DNA of 64,000 nt. Source: Vitellaria paradoxa. Taxonomy: Eukaryota > Streptophyta > Magnoliopsida > Ericales > Sapotaceae. A program made the translations under genes and the position numbers. Within the stretch, counting starts at the first letter, position 1, and each line of letters starts with the position of its first letter. The stretch covers positions 14,552,520-14,616,519 of the forward strand of contig CM034234.1 in NCBI GenBank assembly GCA_019916065.1. The letters run 5' to 3'. The notes below the pieces were generated by a model. That model searched no databases, was not told where the DNA came from, and saw nothing but the letters and a program-made list of their open reading frames with translations. This document shows, in pieces, positions 1-11,617 of this stretch.

Positions 1-1584
1 TCGCTGGTTGGCCGCTCTAGTTTATGGAAAAGTATCCAGAGCATCATTTGGAATCATAGGCCTTGCGGGGAGCTCGTTCCCGCGGCCTGCAATTTGCATT
101 TAAGATCTGAGTTGAAACCAGCTCAATTAGGTCCTTTCGGTCGAAATTCTAACATTTCGTGTGATGACTTACATTTTTGAAAATATTATTTTATTTAAAA
201 ATGTTTTGAGATGTGATTTAACATGCTAGTTTTTGTGGGAATTAGTGATAATTGGTGGATTTTGCGATAGAAATCCTTTTGGTCATAACTTTTGACCAAT
301 GAGGAGTTATGGAACCGTAATACTTTTTAGGAAAGGAAATTTTATGCCCGATGTTATGGCAACCGGGTCCAACCAGTTGAGGTCATTTTGGAGTTCAAAA
401 TCCATGATTTTGCTTAGTTCTTGGGTTGAATTTGATCTTTGACCAAAACATGGAAAATTTTTGGGATTTGGGGGTTCATCCGGTGCCTGCACGGCGTTGC
501 CTATGCACAAGACGCCAGGATGGGGCTATGCACCCACCCTCCTACTCCTGTGTGCATAGGGTGCTTATGTCAGTATTCGTATCTGTTTTTATTTATTTTC
601 TACCATACACCGCTTACGTCTTCTCACTATCACTATGGACGTGAAAGAGGGGGGGGGGGGGGGAGGATAGCCACCTTAAGCCCTCGGACCTTGTCTCTCT
701 TCCCCTTTAGGCTTGCGTTATATATATATGTAGGTGTGTGTGTGAATAAGGTCAAGTGTTTGGTTCAGCGAGGAAGCCGAGAACAGGAGATAGAGGAAGA
801 ACGGTAAGCTCTTTAGACCATAACCAATTTTAAATTGGCCTTACAAATATGCAATTACAGTGGTTTTAAACTCAATTGTGTGATTATCTTTGTGTTAGGA
901 GTAGTTTTTCAGTTTTTCGAGGCTTTTTCAATAGTGAACTATTTCCATTTCATTCTTCACAGAGAGCTTGAGATGGGGCTTAATGTATTTTATTTGTATA
1001 TATGATATGTCGAAAATGCTAGTACATGGTTATTATGTTTATTTAGAGATTTCAAATGCATTCTTTGAGAATTAATGCAAGTTATATATACATATATGTA
1101 TGTATGTATTGTGGAGAAGAAAGTGAATAGTAAGGATTGATTTTGTTGTTTGATTCATAAAACTTGAAATTAACTACTGCCCTTGACCCAGGCACATAGG
1201 TCCCTATACCTGGGCACACGAACCAACCCGAGCGCACAGACCCTAACCAAAGACTCTGATTTTGCTATCTAGCAACATAAGATATGTAAATTAAGATAAG
1301 ATTTGATGGGTTAGATTTGATTTTATTTCGTAACTTATATTTTATAATTTCAATGTTATTTAAAATTTAACTTAAAATAATAAAATGTAATGAGTATTTA
1401 TTTTTTTCTAAAGTTATCTAAGTAGGTGAATAAATTTATCTTTATTTATTATATTTATCATATTTTTTTTATTTCCTATTAATATGATAAAATTTAGAAT
1501 TTCTTTTAAATTAATTTAATTTAATTCTTAAATTCAAATATATACTCTAAATACAAAATTTTATTTTGAAATCAAAACAATTTT
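1..1584. other. Intergenic, no gene recognised
   Basis: No open frame here resembles a known protein. Visible are a G-run at about 650-663, a short TA repeat at 720-728, a pyrimidine-rich stretch at 690-710 and a more GC-rich patch at 460-560. The patch at 1180-1250 is also GC-richer than its surroundings and could be a remnant of an LTR, but no terminal repeat or primer-binding site was found. The frames around 426-807 overlap each other, have low-complexity tails and are judged non-coding. Confidence 0.5.
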
Positions 1585-2720
1585 AGGAGAAGAATTTCTG
1601 AACGGAGTCTAACGTTACAAAAAATAAAAAATAATATTTAAATAAAAATAATAAAATTTTTAACATTTTTTCATCCAACTGGCCTGTAAAATGTGTCACT
1701 TTTAGCAACCAATTAGTCATAAAAAGTAATAAAAAGTTTTTGTAGAAAAATTTAAAATAATTAAATAAAAGTAATAAAAATTTTACTACTATTTTTTTGA
1801 GCAATTGATAGCTGAGAAGTGATAAATTTATCAACTAATTAGTCGACAAAAGTACTAACTATTTGGAGCCAAACTTAGTAGTGAGTAAACTGCACCATCA
1901 ACCACCAAAACTAGCTTTTAGCTACCAAAAGTTGGTCGCTAATGGTTGCAAAAAAGTTTTAGATGACTAAATAAAAATTATAAAAGTTTTTAGCACCCTT
2001 TCTAACTAATTGGTTGGCAAATGTGTAATTTCTGACAACCAATTAGTCAAAAAAATGCTAAGATTTTTATTATTTTTATTTAATTATCTAAAATTTTTTG
2101 ACTTTTCATAAGCAATTGATCGGAAAAAATATAAAAATTTGTTGCAAAAATTATAATAATTAAATAAAAATTATAAAATTTTAGCACTTTTTCTAACATA
2201 TTAGTCGCTGTTGAGAAAATTGCTAAAAAAAATTTGGCAAAAATTTGCTAAAAAAAATTTGGCACCAATCTTAGCGAATAAACTGCACTTATAACCTCCA
2301 AAACTAGTTTTTTAGCGATAAGAATTTTGATCGCTAAAGGTTGCACAAATAAATTTAGATAATTAAGTAAAAATAAAAATATTTTATCATTTTTTTGGAC
2401 CAACTGGTTAGTAAATGTGTCACTTTTAACTGCTAATTGGTCAGTAAAAGTAATTAAATTTATTTATATATATTTGAATACACAAATTTTTTTACATAAA
2501 TATTAACTTAGCCTTGTGGTCAACCGCACTAACTTATAAAGAAGTAGTATAAATTCTAACCAAGACATTTCAAATATTTAGTAAAAAGTTTACCTTTAAT
2601 GATTAATATGAGATTTTGATCTTGCGTCCAACATTTACTGGCCAACCAACTAGTTACCAAATTCAATTGATCAGTGATCATTTTAGCAACCAAAATTTTG
2701 GTCACTAAATTGTGCTCTAT
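1585..2720. repeat. Degenerate tandem repeat, CACTA-subterminal-like
   Basis: The motif (g/a)taaatgtgt(c/a)a followed by an 'accaattagtc' type box recurs near 1685, 2026 and 2412, giving a loose period of about 340-390 bp. Each unit also carries 'ttggtcgcta' or 'gcaattgat' boxes, and a 'taaactgcac' block recurs at about 1887 and 2278. The same vocabulary (ggtcgctaaa, accaactgg) appears in the CACTA-ended fragment at 21620-22077, so I infer the inside of a non-autonomous CACTA-type element. No element ends were located here. Relationship is inferred from shared short motifs only. Confidence 0.45.
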
Positions 2721-4834
2721 TGTATGGAAATGGAGAAAATTATCAAAGGCTTCCAACCTTCAATGGATTATAATTCTTACCTCGAGCCAAATCAGCACAA
2801 ACGGGTACTGCCATGACAATCACTGTGTCTAATTGACCTAGATACCGTCAATCTTCACTTTCTCTCTCTAATTTGTCATTTCTCTCTCTTTTGCTTTCTA
2901 CAGAGAGAGAGAGAGAGAAAATGATGACCAAAAAAGAAACGGAAAATTGTATTTAAATCATACTTTGTAATCTTTTAAGATTATTAGTCACACCAAAAAA
3001 AAAAAAGTTTTACTTTTAAGTCACATTAATGTAGAAAGTTTTTGTGTTTAAGTCACACTTTTGAGTGGGTCCTACGAGTTTGTTTTAAATATAATTTCTA
3101 ATATACCAAGAATACCCTTGATTCTTATAATTAAGTTAGACGGGAGTTGCCGAAAATCACGCTGCTAATCGAAAATCACGTTTCTTCCGTTTTTGTCTTC
3201 CTTCCTTATAAATCATGTGAAGATATGGTATATCATTAATTTGAACGAGCACCGACTAAAATTAACGTCAGTTGAAGAAAAAATATATACAAATCTGTGT
3301 ACTGATATTATTTATGTGGTACTATTTCGTATAAAATGCATGCTCATATAGACACAATACCACATGGTCGAGAATACCACATGCGTATGGTACTGTTTTG
3401 TATAAGATGCATGCTCTTGTAAAAACAGTACTAATTGTGTAGGGATGGGAACGGGGCAGATCGGAGGCGAATATGGTATTATCCAAATCCAAACTCCAAA
3501 TCCTCTACCTACCTCCAAATTTCCCCCAAACTCCAAACAGATATTTTTTTGAGTCTCCATCCCCGCTCCAAACGGAGAACGGATATATCCACGGATATCC
3601 AAAACTCCAAATCATTTATTCACCTCCGAATCTACCCTTAAGTTGTATGTAACTTATTACTACCAAATAATTCATCTCCAAAATCAAAATAATATATAAT
3701 AATATATTTTGTAAATAATGTAATACGTTTCAATAATCTAGTAATATATTTAAAAATACTGTAATGATTAAAACATAAGAAAAAATATGAGTTGGTAAAT
3801 TTTAAAATGAATAAATTTTAAAAAAATTGTAAAAAATAAATAAATATCAAAATGTTAAAAAACATGACAAAAGTTTGTAAATAAATTTCAATTTATTTTA
3901 TATCTTAATTAAATAAATTTAAATTTATTTTTTTATGATTGCTAAAAATATAAATATAAATAAAATTTATTTTAGATTTTTAAATTTTTTTCTTATATAA
4001 AACCTACAAACATAAAAATAAAAGTTGTAAATTTAAATTTCTAGTTCTTTTTTGTCCATATTAACATTTTACATCACCTAATTTCAAAATAGAATAACTG
4101 ATTTTTTTTCTCACCATTCACATATAGAAAAAAATAAAACTACAAAAAATTTTTAATTTTTTTATAATAACAAATAATTTTTTAGAATAACATAGAACTA
4201 TAATTTTTATTATTTGTAAAAGTCAATGTTTTCAAAAAATTTAAAATATAATTATCTGCACTTATCAAACTATCTAAGAAAAAAATTAATAAGTTGCCTT
4301 CTCTATATATTTTTTAAAAAAATAATTTTCACTATAAAAAAAATATTGAATGTTTCATGAAATATTTTAGTTAAACTATTTGAAAAATCTATTTTCTAAA
4401 GAACTCTTTTGAATATCAATATTGAAAAGTTTAAAAATATATTTTAGTTGAAAATATTAAAAATACGATAAAAACAATAAACTATTCAAAGTTCAAGAAA
4501 GAAGTTACTTAATGAAATAGTAATTTTATTTACTAAAAATAAGAAAATAAAATAGCAAATAAAATATTTTAATTATTTTTTAAAATTTGTATCTAGTTAT
4601 TTTTCTGAAAACAATTGAGTTTACAAGTCATAGTGGGGTTTGAAATTATATAAATTAATATAAATTTGTAAAAATTATAGTTTCATAGTTCGTGTAGTAA
4701 GTAAAAATTTAAATTTTAAAGGAATTTATATAATTTTGTAGAGTCCCAAATGATTATATCTTATAAAATTTTAAATTTATCTCTTTAAATTTTTTTAATT
4801 TTTGCGTATGAAAGAAATAAATTGAATTACCCTC
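2721..4834. other. Gene-free AT-rich intergenic DNA
   Basis: A pyrimidine tract at about 2860-2900 is followed by a GA repeat at 2904-2918, so the single strands could fold on each other. At 3435-3620 lies a patch with repeated 'ctccaaa' and 'ggatatcc' words, typical of short dispersed plant repeats. 3650-4830 is very AT-rich with many stops in all frames. No gene is supported. Confidence 0.5.
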
Positions 4835-5154
4835 CATATAGGGGTCAATTTTTACTATAGGGAGGAGGTGGGTAAATCTTTCTATATGATTAAAAGATAA
4901 TTTTTTTAGTTTATTGATTTCCTAGTTAAATTTTTTTTAGTAGTTTTATTTTTTTTTCTGTATATGAATAGTGAAAAAAAGAAATTCAAGATTCTATTTT
5001 GAATGTAAGTTTGGTGAGAACAATTAGTAGGGGTAAAAGACAGTTAGAAATTTAATTTACAAGTAATCTTATTTTCATCTGTATATTTATTTATTTTGTT
5101 ACAAATTTTTCATAAATTATTTATTTTAACATTTACTAACTTACGTTTTATTTC

Positions 5155-5364
5155 TGTTAAGAGAAAAATGATGAATAGAAAAGTTGGAAAAATTATATAT
5201 ATTAAATGTGCATAATACAATGAATTAGCAACTCTATTTATAGGGTTACAAAGTAAAAATAGAATAGAAGACAAACTCTACTTTTATAAGTTTATCCAAA
5301 CTTTACTACTAATTATTTAACTATTATCTAAACTTTACTACTAATTATTTGATATACATTAACA
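5155..5364 (-). repeat. TRIM LTR (3' LTR in element orientation)
   Basis: 210 bp repeat starting TG and ending CA in plus orientation, matching 6058-6268 with scattered substitutions. The divergence between the two LTRs is visible but modest, so the insertion is not very recent. Confidence 0.9.
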
Positions 5365-5538
5365 TTCCTCTTAAACTCAAGGTAGGGAATTAGAGATCAA
5401 CTTGAGTTTGGAGACTAAGAATTAGAAAATAGTCAACACACCCCTTTCGCTTCGAGCAAACTGCATGCCTAAAGAACATGAACTTAACTCTTGTTACATA
5501 ACTGAAGGTTACGAACTTAGTACTGGTTACACACTTTG

Positions 5539-5760
5539 AGAGGTCACGAACATAGTTTTAATTACATGCCGAACGGTCACAAATCCAACTCTACTTATGT
5601 GCCTAGACGTCACAAACATAACGTCGGTTGCACGCTGTGAGATCACGATCCCAAATCAACTTACGTGCCTAGAGATCACAAATGTAGCATTGATTTCACG
5701 CCGTAAGGTCACGAATTCAAATCTACTTATACGTCTAGAGGTCACGAACCTAGGTTATAG
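5539..5760. repeat. 66-bp minisatellite inside the TRIM
   Basis: Boxes of the form (g)aggtcacgaac / agacgtcacaaac / agagatcacaaat / agaggtcacgaac start at 5539, 5605, 5671 and 5737, an exact spacing of 66 bp. Each unit has a second, weaker GGTCAC-like box near its middle, so a roughly 33 bp sub-period exists. Because 66 is a multiple of three, a plus-strand frame stays open across the units, but this is opposite to the element's own orientation and I do not call it a gene. Confidence 0.8.
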
Positions 5761-6045
5761 AGAGAAACGCGTTGTATGGCTAAAATACACAATGCTAAAA
5801 GCACGAGATAGCATATGCACGTCTCCAACAGATTAATTGATAGAGAAACTGAAGCAGCAATAAGTATCTGCAAAAGAGAAACTTGAAATTTAAAAATTTC
5901 TAAAAGACTAGACATGGTATAAACAAAAGTATTATAAAGTTGGGTAAAGTAGCAGTAGAGGCAACAGTGACGCTAGGAAGGGCAACACCGGCAGCCAAGA
6001 ATGTGGCTGCTAGACGTCTAATCTATCCAGAATAAAAAATCATGA

Positions 6046-6057
6046 GCTCTGATACCA
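6046..6057 (-). promoter_or_regulatory. Primer-binding site of the TRIM
   Basis: On the minus strand it reads TGGTATCAGAGC, directly abutting the LTR at 6058. This is the standard complement to the 3' end of plant initiator methionine tRNA used by many LTR retrotransposons. Confidence 0.9.
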
Positions 6058-6268
6058 TGTTAAGAGAAAAATGATGAATAGAAAGGTTGAGAAAATTATA
6101 TAATATTAAATGTGCATAATACAATAAAATAGCAACCCAATTTATAGGGTTACAAAGTAGAAATAGAATAAAAAACAAATTCTACTTTTATAAGTTTATC
6201 CAAACTCTACTGCTAATTATCTGACTATTATCCAAACTCTACTACTAATTATCTGATATACATTAATA
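6058..6268 (-). repeat. TRIM LTR (5' LTR in element orientation)
   Basis: Partner of 5155-5364. It begins TGTTAAGAG and ends ACATTAATA, with the terminal CA changed to TA, followed by the ATTTC target-site duplication. Confidence 0.9.
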
Positions 6269-6890
6269 ATTTCATTATGTTATTTTTGGAATACATTGAT
6301 ACAATATGAGAATTAAAATGATAGTATAGAACATTACTAAATGACCTAAGGATGATGACATGAAAGTTCGTAAACAAAATGAATGAAAAAATGCTTTTTT
6401 TTAATGAAATTACAGAATAAAATAAAATAAAATTTATTTTTATGTGATTGTTAAAAATATAAAAATAAGTAAAAATTATTTTAGTCTTTAAAAATTTATT
6501 TTATCTATTCTCTTATAGGACTAAGAATATTTGTTCAAATTTTTAAATATTTTCTTTATGAAGACAATATATTATGTTATTTCAAATTAAATATAAGAAT
6601 AGTTAATAAAAAAAAATGATAATTTTATAATTTCACATGAAAAAAATAAAGTAAAGTGTAAGAGGTTATTTGTGGAGTGCAAATAGATTCACCTTTTTAC
6701 CTTTTTGTTTTATTTTATATTTTTGATGGTTAAGAAATCTTCAGGAACAATCGAAGAATAAATGACACAAAACTAACAAGCAAGGTATTGTGAAAGTACC
6801 AAGTAAAGAAAGGTAAAACCGATTAGAGATAACAAGCAAAGAATAAACCTCAAAAATAAGATTGATAAGGCTGAAACACAGACCATGCAT

Positions 6891-7009
6891 GTATATATAT
6901 GTATATGTATAACCCACATTTAGACTTGGCCGAAATATAGCAAAGCAACAGAGCAGTTTCGACTAATTTCGTGTATTGATATTATTCTCCGAAGTTCAAT
7001 CGGGATTAG
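6891..7009 (+). promoter_or_regulatory. Putative promoter and leader exon 1 (copy 1)
   Basis: A TATA-rich stretch (6891-6911) is followed by about 100 bp ending in 'cgggattag' and a GT donor at 7010. The block is conserved in segment copy 2 at 14206-14325, including the donor. Copy 1 lies upstream of the RLCK pseudogene and therefore may be orphaned. Promoter function is an inference from the TATA-like element and splice-site conservation. Confidence 0.4.
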
Positions 7010-7259
7010 GTAAATATTAATTTCTACAATATATCTCATAAATTCTCCTTTTGCTATATGTTTGACAACTTCAGTTGTATGTTTGTTCGCGTGCTATCAT
7101 ATGTTTTACCCAAAAATGTTTTTCTTTCATAATTTTTTTTTGTCACACAAAAAAAAAAAAAAAAAAAAAGAATTGAAAACCTTCCTTTTTCTGTACTTCA
7201 GAAGAACATATGTGTATGCGTTTCATTTAAATTCCTAATTCTGCAATTCTATGTTGTAG

Positions 7260-7306
7260 GAGAATCTGCAAAAGGAGAGTTGAATTGATTGAAGAGATAT
7301 ATTGTG
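7260..7306 (+). other. Putative leader exon 2 (copy 1)
   Basis: 47 bp bounded by a 'ttgtag' acceptor and a 'gtaaga' donor, almost unchanged in copy 2 (14577-14625, two bases longer). The flanks are a T/pyrimidine-rich tract upstream and intron-like DNA downstream. It has no start codon in a long frame, so it would be untranslated. Confidence 0.4.
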
Positions 7307-7765
7307 GTAAGATGCGCTAAACCATAATTGATGTAATTAACCAGAATCTCCTCTTATAATGAACCAATTAGGCATGTTAAAAAAATATAATATAATATAA
7401 TTTGAATTTTAAATGAAATATTTAGTTTCATATTTTATTATTTGAAATTTGGAAAAAACCGAAAAACCTGGGAAGGCTCCATAAAATTATACCAGTCCAT
7501 TATCAACAGATATTCCTTCTTCATTCTGTTTTTTCTTCTTTTTTGTTTTTTAATTATATTATTGAAGTGATAATTTTTTTTATTTTGAGTTCTCCACTTT
7601 GTCGTTGTCTTAACGATTAAGCAGGTCACTTAGCTAGTTGATACACTTGTAATTGTAGAAGCATTCATCCTGACCCATGATATGTGACACAATACGATTT
7701 GGACATAAAACATTAAATTAAAAAAAAAAAAAAAGTTATGACAAGACACGACAAGGACAAATAAA

Positions 7766-8309
7766 AAATTATATTTTTATATATATATATATATACATAC
7801 ATATATATATATATATATATAAATTTTATTTACATTTTTTTATTCTGAAACTGAATCATTTCCTTATATTTGAGAAGAACTTCCGGATTAATAGGAAGGA
7901 AGTTTAATCAGAATAAATTAGAGCCTAAGACTAAAGAATCTTTTTCATTCTTCAGTTATGCAAGGAAAAATAGAAGTAAGATGACCATTTAAATATTCAC
8001 TGAATCTTGTTAGATATTCACTTAATTTAAATATTTGAGAAGAACTTCCGGATTGTATATGATGATTATGGTTCCATGCTTGTGCTTAGTTAGCGTCCTT
8101 GGGTGCGGGATTTGGGGCATGACAATGCAAAAGTATGTATTTGTTCTCAAAGTGTTATATTGTTTGAACTTAAATATTTTAATTAAAGTAATTTTGGATT
8201 TGTCACAGCCTTTAACTATAATACAAATCTTCTGTGATTTTCATCATTATGATATAAATCCTTTTTAGTGAATCTAATCCCCTGTTTGTTTCTTCATTTG
8301 AAAATGCAG
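7766..8309. other. Spacer with AT microsatellite and short duplication
   Basis: An (AT)n tract covers about 7780-7822. The phrase 'gagaagaacttccggatt' occurs at 7872 and again at 8037, a short direct duplication about 165 bp apart. No coding evidence. Confidence 0.5.
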
Positions 8310-10165
8310 TCAGTGGTGAATTTTTTGGGAAGGTTTTTTCATCCCAATTTGGTTTAGCTGTTGGGTTGCTGTTGGGAGGATCAAGAGCTGTCACTTTTAT
8401 ATGAGTTTATGCAGAAGGGAAACTTGGAAAACCATCTTTCCAGTTGTAAAAACTTGAGGGAAACACAGAGAAAAAAAATAAATGTAGACTTGTTGTTTAT
8501 GGTAATATTGGATTGATTGCTAGAGTTTTTGGTTGGGCAGGAAATTCTGTCACTGAACCACTTTCTTGGGGCAAGCAGACCAAAATAGCCATTGGTGCTG
8601 CATAGAGCCTTGCATTCTTGCATACTTCAGAGAAACAAGTCATTTATAGGGACTTCAAAGCATCTACTATTCTACTTCATGGGGTGAGATATTACACAAT
8701 CCTCCCTCACCAGACACTAGTTAAAGACTAACTTTGATTAAATACTTGTGATCTGAGTGTCTTGGAGTAGACCCTTTGTTTTATGATTCCCAAGTTTCTA
8801 TTTGTGTGCGTGTGTGTGTGTGTGTGTGTGTTTTTTTTTTTTTCCGTTTTCCCTCCTCTCTCGTATTTTTTCAGCACTATGTAGATCATAGTTCACTATT
8901 TGATTGCCAGGGGCACATAAACTAGGCACATGAGCAAGCATCAGTTGAAAGATTTGATGATTTCTTCTTTTTCTCTAATACCTCTGAGAAATAAATATCA
9001 GAATAGGTTGAAACTAATGTTGAAAAATGGTTTGTGAAAAATTGTGTTACTGCCTTTCACATTTTCAAATATATATATATTTTTTTGAATATACGTCTTT
9101 CACATTTCTTAATGAGAAGTTATGTTAGTTTTTAGGATACAGGGATGATTTGATTTCTCTATTCAAAAAATTTAACAACATACTGGATGTACCAATATCA
9201 CGAACGTGTATCCATGTTTCCTCTACCAGCATTAATAGAATGAGATTCCTCCTTTCCATTTTCCATGAAGACAAACATAGGCAGAAAGAAAAAGTAATGC
9301 ATAATCTGTTGCTTTTCGCATAACTATACTGCAAAAATATCAGACTTTGGCTTAGCAAAATTGGGGTCCTCAGGTCGATACTCACGTCTCGACACGAGTT
9401 TTGGGCAATTGTGGTTATGTCGCTCCAGAATATATTGCAACAGGTAAGTAGGTTCTTTGTAAGTCTAGATTAGATGCAATGGGAAACAACTTCAATAAAT
9501 AAACATGAATCCAAAGTTTAGGGAATTGAACATAGAAATAATTCACAAAAGACATCTTCTGAACAAGTGCATGAGAAGCAAATAACCCTGCTGATATGTT
9601 TCATATGGTTGAGAGGGGGAAATATTAATTAAAAAAAAAAATGGAAAGAAGTGATCAATTCCAGGGTTTGGAATGGTTTTTTCATGCAATAGCAAGATTT
9701 TGGTGCTTGTTTAGAGGAACTCTGGTTTGATTATATTTAGGTTTCATTGTTAAAACCTGCTACTATACTTGCTTTGTTGTTGCTGGACATCAATTTTGGA
9801 TTTAAACCACCATTTTAGATCCCCCACCCTCCCCCCCCCCCCCCCCAACACCAAGGGAAAAAAAAAAAAAAGAGTAAGTTCACATATCAGTGCACCACTT
9901 TCAGCAGGTCACTTATGTGTGAAGAGCGATGGGTGTAGTTTTGGCATTGTGCTTCTGGAGATGTTAACAGGATTACAGGCACTTGGGGCAGGAAAATCTG
10001 GTTGACAGGGCAAAGCCTCTTCTCTCCAATGAAAAGAAGCTGAATTCAATTATGGATGCAAGGATAGAAGGACAATATTCAACTAAGGCAGTAGTACAGG
10101 CTGCTTAACTTACTTTACGATGCCTGGAAAAGCAGCCGCCCATGAAAGAAGTTGTGCAGATCTAA
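8310..10165 (+). pseudogene. Decayed receptor-like cytoplasmic kinase (RLCK VII type)
   Basis: Four exon-like blocks keep kinase motifs in the right order with intron borders between them. Exon A (8310-8435) encodes the N-lobe end, HPNLV then LLYEFMQKGNLENHL, with a stop at 8355. Exon B (about 8541-8682) carries KIAIGAA and the catalytic loop YRDFKAS, with a stop at 8603 and a GT donor at 8683. Exon C (about 9330-9443) carries SDFGLAKLG, then a frameshift near the 'ggtcgatac' text, then THVSTRV and APEYIATG in another frame, with donor gtaagt. Exon D (about 9908-10165) carries VKSD, FGIVLLEMLTGL, then another frame shift and two further stops in the C-lobe. The N-terminal exons and start were not found. 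Family assignment rests on these motifs, which match PBL/RLCK-VII kinases. The gene is clearly dead. Confidence 0.88.
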
Positions 10166-11034
10166 GAACGGATAGAAGTCTTGTGAGAGAAAAGGCCAAA
10201 AGAATGCAAAATAAACTATACATGTTCCGTAGCTCATCATCACGGAGATCATCCTGTTCATTATCATTCTCCAACTCACTCAAAGCACCATGGTGTTGGA
10301 ATGGGAACTGGAAAATAATCAGACGGAGGTAAGCTGAAAATTTCGGTCTATGAATTAGTGTATGTTTGGACAAATTGCATGTGTTCCTTTTTCTTTTGCA
10401 CAAATCATCTTATTGTTTTCTTGGAATTCTTTTGTCACAAATCTTGTTTGGTCAGCTGCCACTTGGGTTTACATCGTATGATTTTGTTGTAAACTGGGAA
10501 CTATTATTATTTTAATCATATATATGAGTAGAAGCTGCATGTGAGCACTCTTTTTTTAAAAAAAAAAAAAAAAAAAACTGGATTTCATCTTAACAGGCAT
10601 TATTCCTGAAATGTTATTTATCTTTCCTTGCTTGAAATGCTAATTAATTGATTTATGTTTATTAATTCTGCTCCCTTGTATTGTATAATATTTTTTTAGG
10701 AAAAAGTGATCTTTCTCTCTCCCCCCCCCCTCCCCAACAACTGCTTGCCACACACAATCACATACACTAGCAAACAATTCTTTTTTTCGACTATTTATTG
10801 CTTCCTGGTCCTAGTTGTGAAGGTGTGGTCTCATTTAATTTCATGCGTGTACAACAAAGTTAATTTCCACCCCCCCAACCCTCTTTTTTGGGGGAAAAAA
10901 GTTTGATAATGTTAAAACCTTTAAATAGATTTTTGTATTGGGCTAACTGAGGGTAAAATTTATTAGGGTAATTTTTACCTTTTATTACGTCAATTTGGAT
11001 GATGTATTGATAATTACTTTGGGAGTAACAATTA
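10166..11034. other. Spacer after the RLCK relic
   Basis: A plus-strand frame continues to about 10330 with serine/arginine-rich text but no recognisable domain. Poly-A (10557-10576), poly-C (10721-10732) and AT-rich DNA follow. No gene is supported. Confidence 0.45.
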
Positions 11035-11617
11035 CCCCCATATAGAGGTAAATTTTTACCCTAGAGGGGAGGCGGGTAAATCTGTTTGTATGTTTAAAAT
11101 TTAATTTTTTTAATTCATTGATTTCCCTAGTTAAAATTTTTTTTAGTATTATTTTTTTCTCTATATGAATGGTGAGAAAAAAAAAATCAAAGATTCTATT
11201 TTGAATTTAGGTTTGATGAGAAAAATTAGTAGGGGTAAAAGACAATTAGAAATTTAAATTTACAAGTAATTTTATTTTCATCCAGATATTTATTTATTTT
11301 TTACAAATCTTTCATAAATTATTTATTTTAACATTTACCAACTTACATTTTATTTTAATATGTTATTTTTAAAATATATTGATACAACATGAGAATTAAA
11401 AGGATCGTATAGAGCATTACTAAATGACTGAGGATGATGATGTGAAAGTTTGTAAAAAAAAAAAATATGAATGGAAAAAAATAATTTTTTATTTAATCAA
11501 ATTACAAAATAAAATAAAATTTATTTTTATATGATTGTTAAAGATATAATATAAATAAAAATTATTTTAGTCTTTAAAAATAATTTTATCTATTCTCTTA
11601 TAGGCTTAAGAATATTT

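Larger units (their letters stand above)
5155..6268 (-). mobile_element. TRIM (terminal-repeat retrotransposon in miniature)
   Basis: Two direct repeats of about 210 bp, both starting TGTTAAGAG, flank 693 bp of internal DNA. The first ends in ACA and the second, by mutation, in ATA. The flanks carry an exact 5 bp target-site duplication, ATTTC (5150-5154 and 6269-6273). On the minus strand the end of the upstream LTR is followed at once by TGGTATCAGAGC (6057-6046), the initiator-Met tRNA primer-binding site. A purine tract (RC of 5365-5372) precedes the other LTR. No gag or pol frame is present, so this is a non-autonomous element. The homologous site in segment copy 2 lacks it, which independently supports insertion. 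Confidence 0.92.
4835..7760. repeat. Segmental duplication, copy 1
   Basis: The segment aligns by eye with 11035-15885 over nearly its whole length. Shared landmarks include the 'ggaggtgggtaaatct' block (4862 and 11069), 'gaggatgatga' type text (6350 and 11432), the TATA/leader block (6891-7306 and 14206-14625) and the 'ggctccataaaatt' block (7475 and 15590). Differences are mainly insertions: a TRIM in copy 1, a tandem array and a Harbinger-like element in copy 2. Similarity fades just after 'acaaataaaaaa' at about 7765 and 15885. Confidence 0.85.

Noticed and set aside
426..807. Two overlapping plus-strand frames of 72 and 122 residues
   Set aside because: They overlap in different phases, contain a poly-Gly stretch from a G-run, and have no known domain or splice context.
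1870..1890. CACTA-like text 'cttagtagtg' as an element end
   Set aside because: The neighbouring unit carries 'cttagcgaat' at the same place, so this is an internal repeat variant, not a terminus.
5597..5836. Repeat-containing 79-residue frame in the TRIM
   Set aside because: The frame stays open only because the minisatellite unit is a multiple of three, and it is opposite to the element's orientation.
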